Made by a program: the position numbers and the translations under genes
The notes under the pieces: generated by a model
The model's input: only the letters and a program-made list of their open reading frames with translations
Databases searched by the model: none
What the model was told of the DNA's origin: nothing
Part shown: in pieces, positions 46,529 through 53,299 of the stretch
Numbering within the stretch: position 1 is the first letter of the stretch
How the letters are laid out: each line of letters opens with the position of its first letter
DNA from: Streptomyces tsukubensis
Lineage (GTDB): Bacteria; Actinomycetota; Actinomycetes; Streptomycetales; Streptomycetaceae
Length of the DNA stretch: 64,000 bases
NCBI RefSeq assembly: GCF_003932715.1
Contig: NZ_CP020700.1
Span: forward strand, 6,656,501 to 6,720,500
Reading direction: 5' to 3'

Positions 46529-47677
46529 GTGCGCATCCGGTCGTTCCACATCGCCGCCCTGGCCCTGATGTCCGTCCTGCTCACGCTGATCGCGGCGCCG
46601 CCCGCGGCCGCCGCGCCCGGAACCTGCTCCGAGCAGGGGAACTACGAGGTCTGCGTCACCTACGGCGGCCCGGGCAACGTCGACACCCTGATCCCCCGCA
46701 AAATCAAGGCGAAGATCGACGCGACGGCGACGACACCGCAGAGCGGCGACTACATCCGGGTCGCCATGTACACCTGGGACAACAGCGGATACGGCACGGA
46801 GATCGCCGACTCCCTGGTGCGGGCCGCGCAGAACGGCGTCAGCGTCCGCATCGTCGTCGGCTCGGTCGACCAGACCCTCCGCACCAAGTTCGTCAACGCC
46901 GGTATCGACCTGCGGACCTGCCCGGACGCCTGTATGAAGAACCCCGACGGCACCTGGAGCGGGGCCATGCACAACAAGTTCTTCGTGATCCGGAAGGGCG
47001 CCACCGAACTGGTCCTCCAGACCTCGGCAAACCTCAGCGACTGGCAGGCCCAGCACGCCCAGAACATGCTGATCGTCCGTGACGATCCGGCGCTCTTCGC
47101 GGGCTACGTCAACTACTGGCGCCGGCTGTACGACCAGGACTGGACCTGGTCCGGCACGACCTGGGGCGACGACGACAAGTCGCCGTACGGCACCAACGGG
47201 AACTCCCGCGCGTACTTCTTCCCCCAGTACACCAAACAGCCCCTGGTCGGGGTGCTGGCCGGGGTGACCGACTGCGCCGCGGGCAACGACCGGATCTGGA
47301 TGGAAGCCAGCATCTTCGACAACAGCGACCACTCCCGGGACATCATCGCCCAGCTGAACCGGCTCCGCGGTATCGGCTGCGACGTCAAGGTCGTCGTCCA
47401 GGAGGCGTCCTCCCGGAACCTGCTGCTGGCGAACGGCGTGCCCGGCACCGACATCAGCTGCGACGGCTGGCACCACAACAAGCTGCTGGTGATCGACGCG
47501 AAGTACGGCGGGGCCTGGAACAAGGCGGTGTTCACCGGGTCGTACAACCCGACCGCGAACTCCAACTACCGCGCCAACGACGCGATGCTGCGGGTCATGG
47601 ACGGCTGGGCCACCAACCGGTACATCGACCAGTTCCGGCAGCTGTGGACCAACCCCCGGACCTGCGACACGGCGTAG
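46529..47677 (+). CDS. Secreted phospholipase D-like protein with one degenerate HKD motif
   Basis: 382 residues from GTG 46529. An N-terminal signal peptide 'MRIRSFHIAALALMSVLLTLIAAPPAAAAPG' suggests export. Two PLDc halves are visible. The first motif 'MHNKFFVIRKG' has His148 and Lys150 but Arg155 in place of Asp; the second 'HHNKLLVIDAKYGGAW' is complete (His316, Lys318, Asp323). GSYN and SANL follow the motifs as expected. The family hydrolyses phosphodiesters such as phospholipids or nucleic acids. Start is uncertain: GTG 46313 with a strong ribosome site is in frame but would bury the signal peptide behind 72 residues. Confidence 0.85.
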   Translation: MRIRSFHIAALALMSVLLTLIAAPPAAAAPGTCSEQGNYEVCVTYGGPGNVDTLIPRKIKAKIDATATTPQSGDYIRVAMYTWDNSGYGTEIADSLVRAAQNGVSVRIVVGSVDQTLRTKFVNAGIDLRTCPDACMKNPDGTWSGAMHNKFFVIRKGATELVLQTSANLSDWQAQHAQNMLIVRDDPALFAGYVNYWRRLYDQDWTWSGTTWGDDDKSPYGTNGNSRAYFFPQYTKQPLVGVLAGVTDCAAGNDRIWMEASIFDNSDHSRDIIAQLNRLRGIGCDVKVVVQEASSRNLLLANGVPGTDISCDGWHHNKLLVIDAKYGGAWNKAVFTGSYNPTANSNYRANDAMLRVMDGWATNRYIDQFRQLWTNPRTCDTA

Positions 47678-47814
47678 ACCGCACCGAATCCCGCCCGGTC
47701 GCGGTCCACCGGACTCAGCCGCCCGCCCCGGCGCCGCCCCGCTCCCACCAGTCGGCGCAGTAGCGTGTACGGCATACGCGGAACGGTCGTACTCAGGGAG
47801 GACGGGGGGTCGGA

Positions 47815-48393
47815 GTGGCAGGCTGGTCGGTGCTCTGCGCGGAGATGGACACGGTCAAGCGGAGACTCAAGGCCCACGACAGGCGTGCCCTCTGGCCCCA
47901 TGAGCCCCGCCGACCCCCTGCCCCGCCGGAACGCATCGCGGGCATCGCCACGGTGACGCTCTGTCCGGTGGACCCCGACTACGCGGCCTTCCTCCGGCAC
48001 GCCGACGGCTGGCCGGGCATCCTCCAGGACATCGACCTCTTCGGCACCCGGGACTTCGGCACCAGCGCCTACGCCGATGCCGAGGAGTCGGTGAGGACGA
48101 TCCAAGAAGTGGCCCGGATCGAACGGGACCGGGGCTTCTCCCGGCTGGTTCCCATCGGCGCGTCACGCGACGACATCGACGTCCTGGTCCTGCACGGCAA
48201 CGGGAAGCCGGACCGCCGGAATCCCGTCAGCTGGTTCGCGGGCGGCGAGGTCGAAAGATATCCGACCTTCACCGACTTCTTCCTGGCCATGATCGCCGCG
48301 AACGAAGCGGAAGCCGATTTCCTGGCCCGGCCCGGCCGCCCCGGCCCGTGCTCCGCCACGGTGGGCAACCGCCTTCGGCCACTGCGTCGCTGA
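47815..48393 (+). CDS. SMI1/KNR4 (SUKH)-like protein
   Basis: 192 residues from GTG 47815, with a GGAGGACGGGGGG stretch upstream. SUKH features: 'DPDYAAFLRHADGWPGILQDIDLFG' (the family's 'YxxFLRxADGW' region), 'IQEVARIERDRGFSRLVPIGASRDDIDVLVLHG' and 'VSWFAGGEVERYPTFTDFFLAMI'. SUKH proteins are often immunity proteins against contact-dependent or secreted toxins. No toxin gene or nuclease is next to it; the secreted PLD-like gene upstream is not a known toxin. It may be an orphan immunity protein or a housekeeping SUKH protein. Confidence 0.8.
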   Translation: MAGWSVLCAEMDTVKRRLKAHDRRALWPHEPRRPPAPPERIAGIATVTLCPVDPDYAAFLRHADGWPGILQDIDLFGTRDFGTSAYADAEESVRTIQEVARIERDRGFSRLVPIGASRDDIDVLVLHGNGKPDRRNPVSWFAGGEVERYPTFTDFFLAMIAANEAEADFLARPGRPGPCSATVGNRLRPLRR

Positions 48394-48456
48394 CGGGACC
48401 GCGGCGGACCCGGGGCACGGTGGCCGCACACGCGGGCGCCGGCCGGCCGGCACCCC

Positions 48457-48494
48457 CCTTGCGGACCGAAACCGTCCGCAAGGCTCGCTACGGT
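48457..48494 (+). promoter_or_regulatory. Inverted repeat and probable leaderless -10 element
   Basis: Perfect 10-bp inverted repeat CCTTGCGGAC-cgaaacc-GTCCGCAAGG (48457-48483), then TACGGT (48489-48494) ending 6 bp before the ATG at 48501. The repeat lies where a -35/spacer would be, suggesting a repressor site. It could instead be a hairpin for the upstream SUKH gene. Confidence 0.55.
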
Positions 48495-48500
48495 GCAGCC

Positions 48501-49649
48501 ATGGCCCCGAAGGCAACCACGCCCCCTCCCGTCCTCGACGACCGCGCCCTGAACCGTGCCGTCCTCGCCCGGCAGTTGCTGCTGCGGCGCGTTCCCCGGT
48601 CCGAGACCACCGTCGAGCAGGCCGTCGGCCGGCTCGTCGGGCTGCAGGCGCAGAACGTCAGGCCCCCCTACTACGCCCTCGCCGCCCGGCTCGCGGACTT
48701 CGCCCCCGCCGAGCTGTCGGAGCCGATGGCCGACCGCCGCATCGTCCGGATCGTCACCCTGCGCTCCACCATCCACACCCACACCGCCGACGACGCGCTC
48801 GCCCTGCGCCCGCTGCTCCAGGCGGGCGGCCCCGACCGCGAGCTGAAGGCGTTCCGCGCCCGCGGCGGGCTCGACGGGGTCGACCTCGACCGGCTCGGGG
48901 CGATCGCCCGGGAGCTGGTCGAGGCCGAGCCGCGGACCATGAAGGAGCTGCGGGACGCGCTGCTCGCCCACTGGCCGGACGCCGACCCGCCCTCGCTGTC
49001 GGTCGCCGCCCGCTGCCTCCTGCCGCTGGTGCAGGTCACCCCGCGCGGACTGTGGGGGCGGAGCGGACAGGTCAGACTGACGACCGTCACCCACTGGCTG
49101 GGGCGCGAGCCCGGACCTCCCGCCTCCCTGGACGACACCGTGCTGCGCTATCTCGCCGCCTTCGGGCCCGCCTCCGTGAAGGACTTCCAGAGCTGGTCGG
49201 GACTGACCCGGACCCGGGACGCCTTCGAGCGGCTCCGCCCCGGTCTTGCGGTCTTCGGCAGCGAGCACGGCGCCGAACTCTTCGACCTGCCCGAAGCGCC
49301 GCGCCCCGCCGCGGACACTCCGGCGCCGCCGCGCTTCCTCCCCGAGTACGACAATCTGCTGCTCTCGCACGCCGACCGGCGCCGCGTCGTCGCCGACGAC
49401 CGCCACGCGGGCCTCACCTGGAAGGGCAACCAGTCCTATCCGGTCTTCCTCGTGGACGGTTTCCTCGCCGGGGTCTGGCGCCTGGACGAGGACCCGAGGA
49501 CCGGGACGGCGGCGCTGGTGATGGAGCCCTTCGGTGAACCGTCCGCGGAACGGCGGGCGGAGCTGACCGAGGAGGCGGAGCGGACCCTCGCGGTGCTCGC
49601 CCCCGGCTCCGCCGCGTACGACGTCCGCTTCGGGACGGTACGCGGCTGA
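48501..49649 (+). CDS. Winged-helix (HTH_42) protein, AlkZ/YcaQ-like DNA glycosylase candidate
   Basis: 382 residues from ATG 48501 (frame open to 48348 without good codon use). HTH_42 family: 'TTVEQAVGRLVGLQAQNVRPPYYALAARL' and 'RTMKELRDALLAHWPDADPPSLSVAARCLLPLVQV', then 'LPEYDNLLLSHADRRRVV' and 'FLVDGFLAGVWRL'. Gln49 and Gln51 form QAQ, the position of the Q-x-Q catalytic pair of AlkZ and YcaQ, which remove damaged or crosslinked bases. AlkZ itself protects a Streptomyces making azinomycin. Here no resistance or biosynthetic cluster is adjacent, so the role is open. An inverted repeat overlaps the promoter. Confidence 0.85.
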   Translation: MAPKATTPPPVLDDRALNRAVLARQLLLRRVPRSETTVEQAVGRLVGLQAQNVRPPYYALAARLADFAPAELSEPMADRRIVRIVTLRSTIHTHTADDALALRPLLQAGGPDRELKAFRARGGLDGVDLDRLGAIARELVEAEPRTMKELRDALLAHWPDADPPSLSVAARCLLPLVQVTPRGLWGRSGQVRLTTVTHWLGREPGPPASLDDTVLRYLAAFGPASVKDFQSWSGLTRTRDAFERLRPGLAVFGSEHGAELFDLPEAPRPAADTPAPPRFLPEYDNLLLSHADRRRVVADDRHAGLTWKGNQSYPVFLVDGFLAGVWRLDEDPRTGTAALVMEPFGEPSAERRAELTEEAERTLAVLAPGSAAYDVRFGTVRG

Positions 49650-49686
49650 ACCGGCCCGCCGGACCGGCCGCCGTCACTGGCGGATG

Positions 49687-50967
49687 TCACAGCCCGATGT
49701 CCCGCGCCCTCAGGTCCTCGTACGTCTCCCGCCGCACCAGCAGTCTGGCCCGTCCTTCCCGGACGGCGACGACCGGCGGGCGCCCCGCCGCGGGGCAGCC
49801 CGCCGCCGGTACCCCGCGGGCCCCGGACCCGGGGAGCGCCAGCAGATCCCCGGGCCGTACGTCCTCCGGGAGTTCGACGCCGTCGGCGAGTACGTCCCCC
49901 GGCCCGCCGAGACGGCCCACCACGGTCGCCGTCCGCATCGGCGCCGAGGACACCCGGCCGATCATCCGGACCGACGGCGCCGGTCCGGGGCCGTCGTCCC
50001 GGCCGCCGTCGACGGCGACCAGCGTCCGGCCGCCGGGCGTCCGCCCGGTCGCCAGGACCCGGTGGAGCGCCACCCCCGCGGGTGCGATCAGCGAACGGCC
50101 CGGCTCGACCGTGATCCGCGGTACGGGGAGATCCGACTCGGCACAGGCCCGCAGCAGTTCGCCCTGGATCCGGCGGGCGTAGGTGCCCGGCGCCCGGCCG
50201 GGGGCGAAACCGCCGCCGAGGACCAGCTCCGGCAGTGCGACACCGCACCGCTCCCGGATCCGTGCCAGCAGGGCCACCAGCCGGCGTACGGCACGCGCGT
50301 ACGGCTCCGGGGACGCGGCGCCGGAGCCCGGATCGCAGTGGAGGCCGACCAGCTCCAGACAGGGCTGCCCCAGGACGCGGGCCGCGGCGTCCTCCGCCTC
50401 CCCGCCCGCCGCCGAAAGGCCGAACTCCCCCTCCGCCCCGTCCCCGGGCCGGACCCGGATCAGGACCTGCTGCGGCTCCGGCCCGGGGACCTGCGACGCC
50501 AGCCGGGCGATCTCGCACGGCGAGTCGATGACGATCCGGCCCACCCCGAGCCGTAGCGCGGTCCGCAGGTCCCGCGGCGACTTCGCGGCGCCGTGCAGCA
50601 CCATCCGGTCCATGGGGAAACCGCGGGAGGCCGCCAGTTCCAGCTCGTCGGCGGAGCGTACGGCCAGACCGAGGCCCTCGTCCGCCATCCAGTCCACCAC
50701 CGCCCGGCAGAGGAACGCCTCCGCCGCGTAGACCACGTCGGCGTCCGGCAGCGCCCGCCGCCAGGCCCGGGCCCCGGCCCGTACCTCCTCCTCGTCGAGT
50801 ACGTGGACGGGGGTGCCGTACCGCTCGGCGGGCCCGGTCAGTGGTACGCCTGCCAGGGCGACGTCCCCGCCGGGCCGGGCCACGGCGGATGCGGGCCACA
50901 CCGGGGGGCCGGCGAACTCGGGGAAAGACACGGGCGCGGGCACCGGTATCGCGGGTACCGCCGTCAT
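49687..50967 (-). CDS. Group IV PLP-dependent decarboxylase-like protein lacking the PLP lysine
   Basis: 426 residues from ATG 50967 (GGAGGTGTACGG upstream). Fold like diaminopimelate/ornithine decarboxylase: 'ERYGTPVHVLDEEEVRAGARAWRRALP', 'MVLHGAAKSPRDLRTALRLGVGRIVIDS', 'LELVGLHCDPGSG', 'ELVLGGGFA' and 'ITVEPGRSLIAPAGV'. However the strand normally 'YAxKAFL' reads 'VVYAAEAFLC': Glu83 replaces the Schiff-base Lys. The C-terminal CESGD active-site loop reads 'GGPGDVLADGVEL'. It is therefore probably a pseudo-enzyme with a binding or regulatory role. It lies downstream of a SAV_915-like gene. Confidence 0.88.
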   Translation of the reverse strand: MTAVPAIPVPAPVSFPEFAGPPVWPASAVARPGGDVALAGVPLTGPAERYGTPVHVLDEEEVRAGARAWRRALPDADVVYAAEAFLCRAVVDWMADEGLGLAVRSADELELAASRGFPMDRMVLHGAAKSPRDLRTALRLGVGRIVIDSPCEIARLASQVPGPEPQQVLIRVRPGDGAEGEFGLSAAGGEAEDAAARVLGQPCLELVGLHCDPGSGAASPEPYARAVRRLVALLARIRERCGVALPELVLGGGFAPGRAPGTYARRIQGELLRACAESDLPVPRITVEPGRSLIAPAGVALHRVLATGRTPGGRTLVAVDGGRDDGPGPAPSVRMIGRVSSAPMRTATVVGRLGGPGDVLADGVELPEDVRPGDLLALPGSGARGVPAAGCPAAGRPPVVAVREGRARLLVRRETYEDLRARDIGL

Positions 50968-50990
50968 CCGTACACCTCCGGAAGGGACAC

Positions 50991-51033
50991 ACAGGAACAA
51001 GGCAGGAACAGGCAGGAACAGGAAGGAAACAGG
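50991..51033. repeat. Short tandem repeat (about 10 bp unit)
   Basis: About four copies of a unit near GCAGGAACAG (ACAGGAACAA, GGCAGGAACA, GGCAGGAACA, GGAAGGAAAC) lie between the SAV_915-like gene and the decarboxylase-like gene. In the direction of transcription it reads CTGTTCCTGC. It is in the intergenic leader and not coding; slippage may alter its length between strains. Confidence 0.75.
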
Positions 51034-51040
51034 GGGGCCG

Positions 51041-51463
51041 TCAGTCCGAGAACGGGTGCACCAGGGCGGACACCGGTCGCGAAGGCCCCGCCGGGGCGGG
51101 GTCCTGGCCGTGCCGCCGGGCGCAGGGCTGTGCCGTGCGCGGGGGCCGGGAGGTGCCGGGGAAGGGGGCCGTGAACTGCGGGTCCACCGTCACCAGGGCC
51201 ACACCGAGGGGCTCCGCCAGACCGCGCAGCGCCGGTTCCGCGAGCCTGATCCACCGGGCCCGCGGCCCCAGTGCGGCGGCGAGCCGCTCGGGGCTGGTGA
51301 AGCCGACGGCCGTGCGCAGGCCGACCGGGGTGCGCATGAAACGCAGCTGGTGTCCTCCGGCGGAGCCGATCCTGACCGGTACGTACAGCGGCCCCGCCGG
51401 GCGGCGTTCGTCGGGGTCCGCGCCGTCGCCGGACGCGGTGGTCTCAGAGGTGAGGGTGGTCAT
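51041..51463 (-). CDS. SAV_915-like protein
   Basis: 140 residues starting at ATG 51463 after TCTGGAGGACC. The central part 'PLYVPVRIGSAGGHQLRFMRTPVGLRTAVGFTSPERLAAALG' and 'WIRLAEPALRGLAEPLGVALVTVDPQFTAP' matches the short Streptomyces family called SAV_915, of unknown biochemical function and related in style to SseB-type domains. The last ~30 residues are unstructured. It lies upstream of the decarboxylase-like gene on the same strand with a 73-bp gap, and the two probably form an operon. Confidence 0.8.
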   Translation of the reverse strand: MTTLTSETTASGDGADPDERRPAGPLYVPVRIGSAGGHQLRFMRTPVGLRTAVGFTSPERLAAALGPRARWIRLAEPALRGLAEPLGVALVTVDPQFTAPFPGTSRPPRTAQPCARRHGQDPAPAGPSRPVSALVHPFSD

Positions 51464-51675
51464 GGTGTGCGGTCCTCCAGAAAGGGTGTCTCGGCCACCG
51501 AAGCTATGCCCGTAACGGGACGGTACGGACGGTCCATGACGCGTCGCTGACCTTCAGGGGGCGACTTTTGACGCCTTCCTGGCGCGGGACGGGCCCGGCC
51601 CCGCCCGGACGGTCCTTCGAAGGGGCCGGGGCGCGGGGGGACCCGTACCGCTCCCGTGCTTGTTACCGTCTGCGT

Positions 51676-52143
51676 ATGCCGGACCGATTCCTCGCCCCCG
51701 CGGACCTGACCGCCCTGCCTCGCGCCGAGTTCGCCTTCCCCGGCCCGCTGCGCGACCGGCTCGTCGCCGCGATCCTGGACGGTGCCAAGACCGCCACCAC
51801 GGGCCTGCTGGCCGAGTACGAGCGGGAGGACGAGCCGCTGCCCGCGGCCGGGGAGCTTGCGGTGGTCGTCGACTCCGAGGACTGCCCCGTCGCCGTCATC
51901 GAGGTGACCGGGGTCCGGGTCGTCCCGCTGGGCGAGGTCGACCTCGGCCATGTGGTCGCCGAGGGCGAGGGCGACACCACGATCGCGCAGTGGCGGACCG
52001 CCCACGAACACTTCTGGCACGGCGACGGGATGCGCGCGGCCCTGGGGGACCCGGACTTCACCGTGGACGACACCACACGGACGGTCCTGGAGCGCTTCCA
52101 GGTGATCGCAGACCTCCGCCCTGCGGCGGCCCTGCCCGAGTAA
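51676..52143 (+). CDS. ASCH domain protein
   Basis: 155 residues from ATG 51676; TACCGT ends 6 bp before it, so leaderless expression is likely. ASCH fold: 'FAFPGPLRDRLVAAILDGAKTATTGLLAEYERE', 'LAVVVDSEDCPVAVIEVTGVRVVPLGEVD', 'AEGEGDTTIAQWRTAHEHFW'. ASCH proteins resemble RNA-binding PUA-like domains; some hydrolyse N4-acetylcytidine. Catalytic residues of that activity (Lys and Thr near 'GAKTATT', and Glu) seem to be present. The 3' end is partly duplicated directly downstream (91-bp repeat). Confidence 0.88.
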   Translation: MPDRFLAPADLTALPRAEFAFPGPLRDRLVAAILDGAKTATTGLLAEYEREDEPLPAAGELAVVVDSEDCPVAVIEVTGVRVVPLGEVDLGHVVAEGEGDTTIAQWRTAHEHFWHGDGMRAALGDPDFTVDDTTRTVLERFQVIADLRPAAALPE

Positions 52144-52302
52144 CGGCGTTACGGAGCAGGGCTGTTCGCGGGCGCAGGGGTACGGAAGCCGCCGGAACGA
52201 CCTTCCGTGTCCGGCGGCGGCCCTGCCCGAGTAACGGCGGTACGGGCCAGGCCTGTTCGCCGCTCCAAGGACGAGGAACCCGCCGGAACGGCCTTCCGCT
52301 CC
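52124..52302. repeat. Imperfect 91-bp tandem duplication of an ASCH gene 3' end
   Basis: The segment starting CGGCGGCCCTGCCCGAGTAA at 52124, which includes the ASCH stop codon, recurs at 52215, 91 bp later, with about 75% identity over the rest (CTGTTCG, CGCCGGAACG and CCTTCCG are shared). It looks like a tandem duplication that has since drifted. Confidence 0.75.
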
Positions 52303-52344
52303 CGGGGGTGTGCCCGACCGGGACCCGTAGACCCGTACTCCCGG

Positions 52345-53184
52345 CTACGGCAGCAGACCCGCCCTGCGCGCCGCCACCACCGCCTCCAGCCGGGTGTGCG
52401 CGCCGAGTTTGCGCATCGCGCCGCGGAGGTAGCCCTTCACCGTCTCCGGGCGCAGCCCCAGCCGTTCCGCGGTCGCCCCGTTCGTCGCGCCCGACGCGAC
52501 ACAGGCGAGGACGTCCAGCTCGCGCGGGGCCAGCGTCGGCCGCGCCGGCGCCTGCGCCGGGGGGCCCGCCGGAACGGTCGCGCCGGACAGCCGGCCGCAG
52601 ACCCCGAGGATCGTGTCCCGCAGCACCGGATCCGTCACCTGCGTCGCCAGGGCCCGCAGCTCCGTGTGGATCTGGCGGACCTCCTCCCAGCAGCCGCTGT
52701 CCGCGACCGGCTCCCGGGCGGACGCGAGGAGCACCTGCACCTCGTCCCGGACGACGAGGGCCTGTTCCACGTCCCGCGCCGCGGACACCGCCGCGTCGAA
52801 GACCCGGTCCCCCAGGACGACGGGCCTGCGCAGCGCCCCGTACAGCACCCCCCGTACCCGGCGGCGGACGACGACCGGCACCGCCAGCACCGACCGCAGT
52901 CCCTCCGCCGAGACCGCCGCGTCGTATTCGTGGCTGATATGCCGCGACTCCTGGTAGTCCGTGACCGCGCAGGGCCGGGAGAGCGCGATCGACTTTCCGC
53001 CCAGGCCACTGCCCGCCGAGATGCCCAGTCCGTGCAGTGCGGCCGTCTGCGCCCCGCTGACCTGGGCGATGCGCAATCGGTGGGGGTCGTTCAGCAGTCC
53101 GCCGAACACCACGGGCAATCCGCTGGTGCGGCGCAGTCGCACCAGCGCCCCCTGCATTTCCACCGACTCGGCCGGATCCGGCAT
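52345..53184 (-). CDS. GAF-LuxR family transcriptional regulator
   Basis: 279 residues. An N-terminal GAF-like sensor (about 10-140: 'PVVFGGLLNDPHRLRIAQVSGAQTAAL', 'GISAGSGLGGKSIALSRPCAV', 'GLRSVLAVPVVVRRRVRGVLYGALR') is followed by a helical stretch and a LuxR HTH ('LAPRELDVLACVASGATNGATAERLGLRPETVKGYLRGAMRKLGAHTRLEAVVAARRAGLL'). It is cytoplasmic and likely binds a small aromatic or acyl effector. It is divergent from two acyl-CoA ligase genes across a perfect 28-bp palindrome, its probable binding site. Confidence 0.92.
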   Translation of the reverse strand: MPDPAESVEMQGALVRLRRTSGLPVVFGGLLNDPHRLRIAQVSGAQTAALHGLGISAGSGLGGKSIALSRPCAVTDYQESRHISHEYDAAVSAEGLRSVLAVPVVVRRRVRGVLYGALRRPVVLGDRVFDAAVSAARDVEQALVVRDEVQVLLASAREPVADSGCWEEVRQIHTELRALATQVTDPVLRDTILGVCGRLSGATVPAGPPAQAPARPTLAPRELDVLACVASGATNGATAERLGLRPETVKGYLRGAMRKLGAHTRLEAVVAARRAGLLP

Positions 53185-53216
53185 GGCCCTGCTTCCCTCA
53201 AGACTCGCCTCGTGTC

Positions 53217-53244
53217 CTCACCACCCCCGATCGGGGGTGGTGAG
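53217..53244. promoter_or_regulatory. Perfect 28-bp palindromic operator
   Basis: CTCACCACCCCCGA (53217-53230) is followed immediately by its exact reverse complement (53231-53244). It lies 32 bp before the LuxR start and 55 bp before the ligase start, in the only shared promoter region. A site of this perfection without spacer suggests a dimeric regulator, most simply the GAF-LuxR protein. Confidence 0.75.
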
Positions 53245-53299
53245 ACCTACGTCACTGATTACACGATGCTACTGAGTGGTGCGGCAAGGAGGAGGTCAC

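Noticed and set aside
48457..48483. CCTTGCGGAC inverted repeat as a terminator of the SUKH gene
   Set aside because: It lies over 60 bp after that stop, has no T-run and overlaps the likely promoter of the next gene, so an operator was preferred.
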